A stretch of 64,000 nt of DNA from positions 248,001 to 312,000 of the forward strand of contig NZ_BAABJG010000006.1 in assembly GCF_039543185.1 (NCBI RefSeq), read 5' to 3'. The notes beneath the pieces are model-generated. The model was not told the origin of the DNA. It worked only from the letters and a program-made list of their open reading frames with translations, and searched no databases. Shown here piece by piece: positions 47,836 through 55,597 of this stretch. The first letter of the stretch is position 1. Each line of letters opens with the position of its first letter. The DNA comes from Paenibacillus_S vulneris. Its GTDB lineage: Bacteria; Bacillota; Bacilli; Paenibacillales; NBRC-103111. The position numbers and the translations under genes are program-made.

Positions 47836-48918
47836 TTAATCAAAATAAACCGCTTCGCCCGTCTCGGCGGATTTATAAATCGCCTCAAGAATTTCCGATA
47901 CGACACACGCCTGCCTCGGAGTTACAATCGGCTGTTTGTCATTCAATACAGCATCGATCCATAACCGGATTTCGGTATCCTGCATGTTCTCTTTTTTCCC
48001 GTCATAAAAATCGACGCCGCCCGTATCCAGCTGAATCTGGTTTTTGAACAGCCGGCTGTGCTTCTCGCCGTTAATACGCAAGCCGTCCTCCATATCCGCG
48101 CCGCCTTCCGTACCGCACAGCGTGCTCTTCGCTTCCTTCACATCAAGTGTGTTCAGCGCCCAGCTCGACTCCAATACGATAGTGGCTCCATTCTTCATTG
48201 TGATCATGCCGAAAGCGGAATCTTCAACGGTGAATTTCTTGGGATCCCATGGCCCCCAGGCATTGGCAGCGTTTTCTTTTTGGGAAAGCTTGTGAAAGGT
48301 GGAACCTAGTACGGCCTTGGGTTCATAGTTGTTCATCAGCCACAGCGTCAAATCAAGCGCGTGCGTACCGATATCAATCAATGGGCCTCCGCCCTGCTTC
48401 TCGCCATCAAGGAATACGCCCCATGTCGGTACAGCACGTCTGCGAATGGCATGAGCCTTGGCATAATAAATATCTCCAAGCTCTCCGGCTTCGCATAGCT
48501 GCTTTAAATACATGCTGTCGGAGCGGAAACGGTTATTGTAACCGATGGTCAGCTTATACCCGGTCCGTTCTGCAGCTTCTGCCATTCTCCGTGCATCCGC
48601 TGCCGTCTTGGCCATCGGCTTCTCGCACATAACATGCTTGCCTGATTCCAATGCGGCAATCGAGATGTCGGCGTGGGAATCGTTAGGTGTACATACGTGA
48701 ACCACCTGAATGCTTTTGTCCTTAAGCAGCTCCCGATAGTCCTCGTATACCTTTGCTCCGGCGACACCATATTTCTCTGCGGCCTGCTCGGCTCTCTCCA
48801 CGATAATGTCACAAAAAGCGACAAGCTCCACTTGCTCCAGCTTGGCAAGACTCGGCAAATGCTTCCCTTTGGCAATGCCTCCGCAGCCGATTACAGCTAC
48901 TTTTAGCTTCTTAGACAT
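47836..48918 (-). CDS. Gfo/Idh/MocA family oxidoreductase (second)
   Basis: A 360-residue relative of the preceding enzyme. It has VAVIGCGGIAKGKHLPSL (dinucleotide-binding glycines), the catalytic CEKPMAKTAADARRM lysine motif and the GGGPLIDIGTHALDLTLWLM His/Asp motif. AAAGGAGAGG precedes the ATG. It is first in the probable two-gene unit and could act in sequence with its partner, as in inositol or glucoside oxidation pathways; this is inference from pairing only. Confidence 0.9.
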   Translation of the reverse strand: MSKKLKVAVIGCGGIAKGKHLPSLAKLEQVELVAFCDIIVERAEQAAEKYGVAGAKVYEDYRELLKDKSIQVVHVCTPNDSHADISIAALESGKHVMCEKPMAKTAADARRMAEAAERTGYKLTIGYNNRFRSDSMYLKQLCEAGELGDIYYAKAHAIRRRAVPTWGVFLDGEKQGGGPLIDIGTHALDLTLWLMNNYEPKAVLGSTFHKLSQKENAANAWGPWDPKKFTVEDSAFGMITMKNGATIVLESSWALNTLDVKEAKSTLCGTEGGADMEDGLRINGEKHSRLFKNQIQLDTGGVDFYDGKKENMQDTEIRLWIDAVLNDKQPIVTPRQACVVSEILEAIYKSAETGEAVYFD

Positions 48919-49102
48919 ACGATAACCTCTCCTTTGAAATAACGACTTGGCTTTATCTTAGCATGTTTGTGAAATCGTTTAAATTTCAAATAAATGACAA
49001 GTCAAAGTGCAAAAAGGCGACATCGTATCATTAGGGAAGCGCAAGTGGGGCCTTGGCTCCCCTTAATGCTTATGCGTCCCGGAACCGGACATTCTTAAAG
49101 CG

Positions 49103-50476
49103 TTACGGCCGCGTACCCCAATCCAGCGGTATACGGATTTTCATCGGCTTCTCAAATTCTTCGGAAAATTCGTCTACGATCAGCAGTAATTTCATTTCGG
49201 ATAAAGAGGAGATGCCGGGAAATTCCCATTGATAGGAGAACGAGTCTCTGGAAAGCCGGACAGGCCGTTTCTTGGACGAGATTCTTTCTCCCGATGGGCT
49301 TTCGAACATCAAAAAAGGAATTTGATTCGCCGCATTGCTGGCCTCATAGTAAATGACCGTGGCGTCCTCCAGCTGTTGGATGCCGGTAATTTTGACGCTT
49401 CCTCCGTCCGCTCCTTTTAGAGTCACCGGAAGCCCTCCCGAAAGGTCCGCATACTCCTCTCTTTGTGTAAATGGAATCGACGGGCCTTGATTCCTCTCAC
49501 CGACTAATAGGGTTACATACGCCGGATGAGGATTCATCTCCGTTAAAGGACCGAAGTTCTCCCGGTCTTCCCCCTGTCCGCCCATTCCGCCTCCGGAAAG
49601 AAACGGAGTTTGCAGGTCATCCTCGAGCAGATAATACAGCTCCGCGGATTCATCTCTCTTGACCTTCACCTGAGTGCTTACCGGAGATAGCGTCAGCTCC
49701 TCAACCTCAAAGGAGTGCCCTTTATAGGTGCCCTTCAGCTGAGGACGAATGATCTTAGTCAATTGCTCTGCTTTACCGACGGAAATCGGAACCGCAACAT
49801 CCCACTTGCCGAACGTAGTGCCGATTTTCGGAATTTTGATGTTCAGGATCGTATGGTCGGGCACCGGCTCCATATTGTACACCATCGTCCCTACGAAGGT
49901 ATGGTCGCCTGTAATACTGAATTCATGAGTCCCCATCATCGTTGGATGTACACCTTCAAAGTCATATTCATAATAGAAGGAGGCGTCCTCCTCCGTTATC
50001 TTATTCTTCTTCAGGTAGTCGACCTGATAATTGATCACCAGCTGAACGCCATCGTAGAACACCTCGGCTACAGTCAGTTGAATATTTTTATCCGTTACCG
50101 AGATGTTTGTCGGGGTGCCCAAATTTTGTTTTTCAATCTGATACAGCCCGTCATCGAGCAATCCACCGGTCTTTTGGTAAAAGAGATCAATAAAGAAAAT
50201 CTTCTTCAACGCGGCACCGACCGAAGGAGAGTACCAGCCGAGCCCTCCCAGCAATATTCCGCACAAAAGCACCGCATGACCCGCCCAAAGCCATCTTGTC
50301 CGCAGCTTGGTCGTTTGCGAAGCTCTATTCCTCTTCTCTCCCAGGTCCCTCCTATGCTTCTCCCACAGCTCTTCAAAGGTAAAGGAGGGCGACAGCTGAC
50401 GAATCCGCCTTTGAACGGCTTTGGAGGGTTCAAGCGATGCATCCTCCTGCTTCCCTGCAGCGTGATGTAATGTCAT
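49103..50476 (-). CDS. DUF4179/DUF5643 membrane protein, probable anti-sigma factor
   Basis: A 457-residue single-span membrane protein. The cytoplasmic N-terminus (about 1-62) is the likely sigma-binding part; the membrane segment is about 65-85 (LWAGHAVLLCGILLGGLGWY). The DUF4179 domain follows (SVGAALKKIFFIDLF, TDKNIQLTVAEVFYDGVQLVINYQV) and then a second extracellular beta-rich domain. Its start overlaps the ECF sigma stop by four bases (ATGA), a standard sigma/anti-sigma arrangement. It should hold the sigma factor at the membrane until an envelope signal arrives. Confidence 0.86.
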   Translation of the reverse strand: MTLHHAAGKQEDASLEPSKAVQRRIRQLSPSFTFEELWEKHRRDLGEKRNRASQTTKLRTRWLWAGHAVLLCGILLGGLGWYSPSVGAALKKIFFIDLFYQKTGGLLDDGLYQIEKQNLGTPTNISVTDKNIQLTVAEVFYDGVQLVINYQVDYLKKNKITEEDASFYYEYDFEGVHPTMMGTHEFSITGDHTFVGTMVYNMEPVPDHTILNIKIPKIGTTFGKWDVAVPISVGKAEQLTKIIRPQLKGTYKGHSFEVEELTLSPVSTQVKVKRDESAELYYLLEDDLQTPFLSGGGMGGQGEDRENFGPLTEMNPHPAYVTLLVGERNQGPSIPFTQREEYADLSGGLPVTLKGADGGSVKITGIQQLEDATVIYYEASNAANQIPFLMFESPSGERISSKKRPVRLSRDSFSYQWEFPGISSLSEMKLLLIVDEFSEEFEKPMKIRIPLDWGTRP

Positions 50477-51006
50477 TTGAGCGCCTCCTTAATCGAAGTA
50501 AGATGATAATCCTCTGCGTCGCTTTGTCTAAGCTGCTGAAGAGCCGCATGAAGCCGCGATTTGCATGTCCCGAGCCGGATATCGAGAAGAGCGGCAGCCT
50601 CATGCAGCGGCAGGCCGGCATAGTAGACCAAAATGAGCACTTCTCTCCGTTTGGGAGATAACCGGTTGACCAGCTGCCATAGCTCACGCTCGCTTTCATT
50701 TTTCAAAACAATAGACTCTACGGAGCCGCCGCTTGCTTCAACCGGCACTTGACCGAAGAAGGTTAGCCACCGCTGCTTGCGCAGCGTGCTTCGCACCAAA
50801 TTGATCGTGATCCGGTACAGCCATGGGCGCAAGGGCTTATCGGGGTTATACAGATGGTACTTGTTAAACGCGCGCAAAAAGGTCTCCTGAGTGATATCAT
50901 CGGCCAGCATGGCAGACTTGGTGATCATCAGGGCGATTCCATAAACATAGGGGGCATGCTCTTCAAAGATAGCCCGCGATTGCTCTTCAGAGATCGAATA
51001 ATCCAT
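50473..51006 (-). CDS. ECF-type RNA polymerase sigma factor
   Basis: A 177-residue sigma-70 family factor. Region 2 (about 10-85) shows LADDITQETFLRAFNKYHLY and LRPWLYRITINLVRSTLRKQ. Region 4 (about 115-170) shows LSPKRREVLILVYYAGLPLHEAAALLDIRLGTCKSRLHAALQQLR. The ATG at 51006 follows GGAGG; the open frame upstream overlaps the promoter. A GAAC-17-CGTA type promoter lies directly upstream, so autoregulation is likely. Coupled to the DUF4179 anti-sigma gene. Confidence 0.92.
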   Translation of the reverse strand: MDYSISEEQSRAIFEEHAPYVYGIALMITKSAMLADDITQETFLRAFNKYHLYNPDKPLRPWLYRITINLVRSTLRKQRWLTFFGQVPVEASGGSVESIVLKNESERELWQLVNRLSPKRREVLILVYYAGLPLHEAAALLDIRLGTCKSRLHAALQQLRQSDAEDYHLTSIKEALK

Positions 51007-51040
51007 CAATGAACGATCCTCCGTTCCTGTATTCACTGTA

Positions 51041-51067
51041 AATACGCTTTGGAGAAGGAAATAGTTC
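51041..51067 (-). promoter_or_regulatory. Candidate ECF-type promoter of the sigma gene
   Basis: On the minus strand GAAC (51064-51067) and CGTATT (51041-51046) are 17 bases apart, matching the general ECF pattern. The start would be about 30 bases before the ATG, leaving room for the GGAGG site. Confidence 0.5.
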
Positions 51068-51254
51068 GATGGGGGGTGAAAAAAGTTGATGAGGTGCATC
51101 TGGAAAAAGGATACATCGCTTTTTTTCGTTGAAAGCTGAAAATCTCAAAAAAAATCCCCGCCGGTTCCAGAACGCCTGTCTTCTTATCTTTTCCGATAAG
51201 TTGATTTGCGTCATGAACCAAGCAGAGATTGTAATCTGCAGCGTTCTGCTATAA

Positions 51255-52445
51255 TTAAACCTTTTGTGGAGGCTTTGCCGTCTGTAAAAATCGTCCTATT
51301 CTGTTCACGGCCTCGCGCAAGCGGTCCTCCTCCTGTACAAGCGCGATTCGTACATACCCTTCGCCTTCCTTGCCGAATGCATCCCCCGGAATGACGACAA
51401 CGCCAGCCTGGTACAGGATTTCCCGGGAAATTTGTCGAGAGGTCCATCCCTCCGGAATGCGCGCCCAAATGAACATGGTCGCTTGGGGCTTCGGGATAAC
51501 CCAGCCTGCCGCTGCAAGCCCGTCGATAACAAGGTCGCGCCTGCGTTCATATAAACCGGCAACCGTATCGCCATGCTCCATATCTTCCTCCAGCGCAGCG
51601 ATTCCCGCTTCCTGAACCGCCTTGAACACACCGTAGTCGATATTGGACTTCAGTATCCGAAGCGCTCGCACCGCATCAGGCTGTCCTACCATAAAGGCGA
51701 TTCTGCAGCCTGCCATATTAAAGCTCTTGGATAAGGAGTGAAACTCTACGGCAATATCCTTCGCCCCATCTATTTCCAGAATACTCATCGGACGGAATCC
51801 GTCGAAGGCCATTTCCGAATAAGCAAGATCATGCACGACAAGCAGGTCGTACCGTTTGCCGAAGGCGATAAGCTGCTCGAAGAACGGACGCGTCGCAACC
51901 GCAGATAGTGGATTGCTGGGGTAATTCAACAAGATGAACTTGGCTTTACGGGCTACTTCCTCTGGAATCTCTTCGAGCTTTGGCAGAAATCCGTTCTCTT
52001 CTCTTAACGGCAGAAAATAGGGCTCCACCCCCGCAAGCACCAGGCTGGCTGAGTAGATAGGATATCCCGGATCAGGCACCATGGCCAAATCTCCAGGGTC
52101 GGCGACCGCCATGGCCAGATGGGATAAGCCGTCCTGCGAACCCATTAAGGCCACGATTTCCGTCTCCGGATTAAGAGAGACCTGGAAGCGATGCTGGTAC
52201 CAGCGGGCTACGGCCTGCCGGAAAGCCGGGCTTCCTTCCGAGGTTGGATAACCGTATACTTCAGGCTTGCGAACCGCCTGTTCCATTGCCTGGATGACCC
52301 GCTCCGAAGGCGGGCGGTCCGGACTGCCGATGCCCAGATCTATGACGTCGGTTCCGCGGCTCATCACCTCTTGCTTCCACTGCGCCATTTCAGAAAAAAT
52401 AGCGGATCCCAGATGGGATAACCGCTTGGATTGAAATTGTTTCAT
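51255..52445 (-). CDS. Class I/II aminotransferase, LL-diaminopimelate aminotransferase-like
   Basis: A 396-residue fold-type I PLP aminotransferase. Landmarks are DVIDLGIGSPDRPPSERV, YGYPTSEGSPAFRQAVARWYQHRF, SQDGLSHLAMAVADPGDLAMVPDPGYPIYSAS, LNYPSNPLSAVA, the PLP lysine in SLSKSFNMAGCRIAF and the C-terminal arginine region GEGYVRIAL. The sequence is closer to DapL-type enzymes than to PatA, so it may form diaminopimelate or transaminate a related amino acid. A ribosome binding site (GAGG) precedes the ATG; it follows the M50 protease gene by 25 bases. Confidence 0.85.
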   Translation of the reverse strand: MKQFQSKRLSHLGSAIFSEMAQWKQEVMSRGTDVIDLGIGSPDRPPSERVIQAMEQAVRKPEVYGYPTSEGSPAFRQAVARWYQHRFQVSLNPETEIVALMGSQDGLSHLAMAVADPGDLAMVPDPGYPIYSASLVLAGVEPYFLPLREENGFLPKLEEIPEEVARKAKFILLNYPSNPLSAVATRPFFEQLIAFGKRYDLLVVHDLAYSEMAFDGFRPMSILEIDGAKDIAVEFHSLSKSFNMAGCRIAFMVGQPDAVRALRILKSNIDYGVFKAVQEAGIAALEEDMEHGDTVAGLYERRRDLVIDGLAAAGWVIPKPQATMFIWARIPEGWTSRQISREILYQAGVVVIPGDAFGKEGEGYVRIALVQEEDRLREAVNRIGRFLQTAKPPQKV

Positions 52446-52470
52446 TGGATCAACGACCTCTTTGCTCCGA

Positions 52471-53565
52471 TTATATGTTGCCTACCTTATGAACCGCCGC
52501 CATCATCCCGAACAAAAATGCGGCAAGCGCCAAATAACTAATCCCGTACGTCCAGCGGGTTGCGTTCGGTACTTCATAGTAACGGTCATTTTCAAATAAC
52601 TCGTAATCGACCTGGCAATGCACCATCAAGTGCAGGCCCTCTTCCTTTTGCAGCCGTTCCAGCCGCGTCACATGCACCTTTTGAATAATTCCCTGCTGCA
52701 TCAGCGGTATGGTCCCCTGAAACTTCAAGCCTTCCCAGATGACATGGACAAATTGCTGTCCTTCCAGATCGGAATAAGTAACAAAAGGAAGCTCGCGTTT
52801 ATGCTCTTCTCCCGGGATGATGTATCCCTGCTCTATGAGAGGCTCCGCCGGAACCAGGAAGCTTGCGCTGACCATCCTCTGCTCCCCGTGCTTGCGGTGC
52901 TTGACGAATTTTTTATACAGATCGTAAGCAAACATAGCCCAGATGATGAGCAGAATGAAGCTGAAGTTGTAAATGATTAACACAAGGCCCCCGACTAATC
53001 CCACTAGCCACAGCCATCTGGACACTGCCGTCGCGATTCTCCCCCCATCCAGAGGATGGATCGGGAGAAGATTAAATAAATTGATCATAAATCCGGCCAG
53101 CGCCAAGCTGTAAAATAAGGGACTGTAGGTGGGACTGTTAATCAAATACCCCAGGCCAAACACTACCAGCGCGCCTACCGTGCCCAGAATCGGACCGCCG
53201 AAAGCCATGTACGCTTCGGTAACCGCGTCTCTCGGATGGCGCTTCATTGTAATCAATGCTCCGAGAAACGGAATAAACACCGGAGCGCTGACAGGAAGCC
53301 CCTTCTGCTTCGCAGCTATCACATGTCCCAGCTCGTGGACCAGAATGAGCAGAACAAGCCCTACAGCGAACCACCATGGAAACAATAACGCATAGCCGCC
53401 TATCGAGAGCAGCATGGAGATAAATACGCCGCCGAACTTGCCGAACTTCAATAGCGACAACAGCCATTTTCCTTTGGCTAACAGAAAAACAACTACCGTG
53501 CCGATCATCCAGAACGGATTTTTCTTTTTATTGTTTTGCTGCAATCCTGTCACGCTCCTTCGCAT
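52471..53565 (-). CDS. M50 (site-2 type) metalloprotease, membrane protein
   Basis: A 364-residue intramembrane zinc protease of the SREBP/YwhC type. The zinc motif HELGH (in LILVHELGHVIAAKQKG) lies in the second or third membrane helix, near residue 79, and the third ligand in HPLDGGRIATAV near residue 170. Five or six membrane segments plus a long cytoplasmic C-terminal domain are visible. The start is uncertain: AAGGAG lies downstream of the ATG at 53565 and would serve GTG at 53553 or TTG at 53544. It may act in regulated intramembrane proteolysis; no partner is evident. Confidence 0.88.
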   Translation of the reverse strand: MRRSVTGLQQNNKKKNPFWMIGTVVVFLLAKGKWLLSLLKFGKFGGVFISMLLSIGGYALLFPWWFAVGLVLLILVHELGHVIAAKQKGLPVSAPVFIPFLGALITMKRHPRDAVTEAYMAFGGPILGTVGALVVFGLGYLINSPTYSPLFYSLALAGFMINLFNLLPIHPLDGGRIATAVSRWLWLVGLVGGLVLIIYNFSFILLIIWAMFAYDLYKKFVKHRKHGEQRMVSASFLVPAEPLIEQGYIIPGEEHKRELPFVTYSDLEGQQFVHVIWEGLKFQGTIPLMQQGIIQKVHVTRLERLQKEEGLHLMVHCQVDYELFENDRYYEVPNATRWTYGISYLALAAFLFGMMAAVHKVGNI

Positions 53566-53572
53566 TCCGCAC

Positions 53573-53938
53573 TTAGCGGCCCCAAACCTCTTCGTATTGC
53601 TCTTCCTTGTAGCCTACCGTTACGGTAGAGCCGTCGGTCACCACAGGCCTTTTGATCAGCCTGCCGTTCGATGCGAGCAAATCGATCTTTTCTTCCTCGG
53701 TCATTTGCGGCAGCTTGTCTTTCAGCCGCATTTCTTTGTAAACCTCACCGGATGTATTGAACCATTTTTTAATATCCAGCCCGCTATCCGCGATCATTTT
53801 CTTAAGCTCCTCACGATTCGGCGGATTATCGAATATATGCACGGCTTGTACGTCCAAGCCCTTCTGCTTCAAAGATTTCAAGGCATTTCGGCAAGTGCCG
53901 CATTGCGGGTATTGATAGACGATGACAGATTTACTCAT
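53573..53938 (-). CDS. ArsC/Spx-family thioredoxin-fold protein
   Basis: A 121-residue protein of the ArsC/Spx/MgsR superfamily. The redox motif CGTC (in YQYPQCGTCRNALKSL) is near residues 13-16, followed by IFDNPPNREELKKMI and GRLIKRPVVTDG. It resembles YusI rather than Spx, since the RNA-polymerase contact signature of Spx is not evident. The ATG at 53938 (MSKSVIVYQ) follows AAGGAG at 12 bases; the longer frame runs through the rluD terminator. It is followed after eight bases by the M50 protease gene. Confidence 0.85.
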   Translation of the reverse strand: MSKSVIVYQYPQCGTCRNALKSLKQKGLDVQAVHIFDNPPNREELKKMIADSGLDIKKWFNTSGEVYKEMRLKDKLPQMTEEEKIDLLASNGRLIKRPVVTDGSTVTVGYKEEQYEEVWGR

Positions 53939-54042
53939 GATGGTAAGAGCTCCTTTTGGAAAATCATTGGTTTTCATTAAATTTTCGGTGAAAGCTGAAG
54001 CAATGTCAAGTCGCAGCCGGGAAACCGCTCCCTTATCACTAC

Positions 54043-54073
54043 GAAAAAAAGATTCTGCGGTTTCCGCAGAATC
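54043..54073 (-). terminator. Terminator of the cobalamin-rluD operon
   Basis: GATTCTGCGG (54051-54060) pairs perfectly with CCGCAGAATC (54064-54073) with a TTT loop; seven T follow on the minus strand. Confidence 0.92.
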
Positions 54074-54080
54074 TGCTCCC

Positions 54081-55034
54081 TCAACCCTGTTCCTCCAGCA
54101 AGCGGATGCACCGCTCCATATCCTCGGGAAGCGGAGCATGGAATTCCATCCACTCCTTCGTCGAAGGATGCACGAAGCCGAGCGTACAGGCATGCAGAGC
54201 ATGCCTGTCCAGCCCGTAGACTAGAAGCCGTTCGCCTTCTGCTTCCTCTGCTTCATTCGCGCTGGACAGCTTATACATCTTGTCGCCCAGCAGCGGGTGG
54301 CCGAGATGCTTCATGTGAACGCGGATCTGGTGCGTCCGGCCGGTTTCAAGCCACAGCCGCACCATGGTGGCATCCTTGAACCTGCGCTCTACTTTATAAT
54401 GCGTTACCGCGGAATACCCCGTCTCTGTAACAATCCGGATATGGGGCTGCTCGGGATCGCGATCGATCGGCTCATCGACCGTACCCTCATCCTCTGCCAT
54501 AACACCATAGACCAGAGCGATGTATTCCTTCTTCACCTGATGCGCCTGCATCTGCTCGGATACCTGCTGATGGACGAACGGGTTTTTAGCGACGGCAAGC
54601 GTGCCGGATGTCTCTTGATCCAGCCTGTGGATAGGCCGGAAACGAAAGCTCTGTCCCTTTTGCTGCCAATAATATACAACACCGTTCGCGAGCGTATTTA
54701 CATAGTGCCCGTGCGTCGGATGTACGATCATCCCGGCCGCCTTGTTCAAGACCAACAGATGGTCATCCTCATATAAGATCGAGATAGGAAGGTCCTGTGG
54801 CAAAATGTCATCCGACTCCTCCTGCTGCATCCGAACCTCGATTACATCGCCCTCATGAACGCGAATGCTGATATATTGCCGCTGGCCGTTCACCGTAATC
54901 CCTTGCTCGGTCAGCTTTAACCGAGACAGCAGCTTGCGCGACAAGTGCATCCGGCTTTGCAGGATCGTCTTCAGAAGAAACCCTTCCTCCTCCGGCGAGA
55001 CACGGTATACTAAAGGTTCATAATACGAATTCAT
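54081..55034 (-). CDS. RluA/RluD-type rRNA or tRNA pseudouridine synthase
   Basis: A 317-residue pseudouridine synthase. An S4 domain (about residues 20-85, LSRKLLSRLKLTEQGITVNGQ) precedes the catalytic domain with the HRLDQETSGTLAVAKN motif carrying the catalytic Asp, VKKEYIALVYG and the ETGRTHQIRVHMKHLGHPLLGD substrate motif. GAGGTG precedes the ATG, which overlaps the adenosyltransferase gene stop. It is the last gene before a strong terminator, so it is co-transcribed with cobalamin genes although unrelated in function. Confidence 0.92.
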   Translation of the reverse strand: MNSYYEPLVYRVSPEEEGFLLKTILQSRMHLSRKLLSRLKLTEQGITVNGQRQYISIRVHEGDVIEVRMQQEESDDILPQDLPISILYEDDHLLVLNKAAGMIVHPTHGHYVNTLANGVVYYWQQKGQSFRFRPIHRLDQETSGTLAVAKNPFVHQQVSEQMQAHQVKKEYIALVYGVMAEDEGTVDEPIDRDPEQPHIRIVTETGYSAVTHYKVERRFKDATMVRLWLETGRTHQIRVHMKHLGHPLLGDKMYKLSSANEAEEAEGERLLVYGLDRHALHACTLGFVHPSTKEWMEFHAPLPEDMERCIRLLEEQG

Positions 55035-55597
55035 TTACGGCGGAACACCTCGGCACTGCGAGCATATTCCACGTCGCCGACCCCGCTTCGAGCATTGGCC
55101 AATCTGGCTACGGTGAAGAACAAGTCAGATAATCGGTTCAAATAGCGGCGAACCTGCTCGTTAATCGGCTGTGTTCTTGCCAGCGTTACCACCCTGCGCT
55201 CAGCACGGCGGCAGACGGTCCGGCACACATGAAGTGCGGAAGAGGCCTGGACTCCCCCCGGCAAAATAAATTTTTTGATGTCCGGTGTCTCCGCATCGTA
55301 TTTATCGATCCAGGCTTCCAGCCGGTCCACCATCTCGGAGGTGACTTTATAGGGGCGAAGCTCCTGCTTCAAAAGAGCCAGATCGGAGCCGCAGTCGAAC
55401 AGCTCATGCTGAACCTCCAGCAAGTCGGCTAGCAGGTCGGCAAACCTTTCTTCATCCAAAAAGCCCATTGCCTGCCCGACAAAACAATTCAGCTCGTCAA
55501 CCGTGCCATAAGCCTCTACACGTACATCGTCCTTATCGACACGTCCGCCAATAACGCCCGTTTTTCCGGCATCGCCGGTGCGCGTATAAATTCTCAT
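55031..55597 (-). CDS. pduO: Cob(I)yrinic acid a,c-diamide adenosyltransferase, PduO type
   Basis: A 188-residue ATP:cob(I)alamin adenosyltransferase that makes the coenzyme form of vitamin B12. Motifs: TRTGDAGKTGVIGGRVDKDD at the N-terminus (ATP site), AYGTVDELNCFVGQA, and the C-terminal CRRAERRVV and LNRLSDLFFTVARLAN. Both ends overlap neighbours by four bases (the cobD-cobQ fusion upstream, the pseudouridine synthase downstream), showing tight translational coupling. Confidence 0.94.
   Translation of the reverse strand: MRIYTRTGDAGKTGVIGGRVDKDDVRVEAYGTVDELNCFVGQAMGFLDEERFADLLADLLEVQHELFDCGSDLALLKQELRPYKVTSEMVDRLEAWIDKYDAETPDIKKFILPGGVQASSALHVCRTVCRRAERRVVTLARTQPINEQVRRYLNRLSDLFFTVARLANARSGVGDVEYARSAEVFRRK

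Noticed and set aside
53939..54202. N-terminal extension of the ArsC-like frame
   Set aside because: It would translate through the rluD stop and terminator; the family start fits the ATG at 53938.
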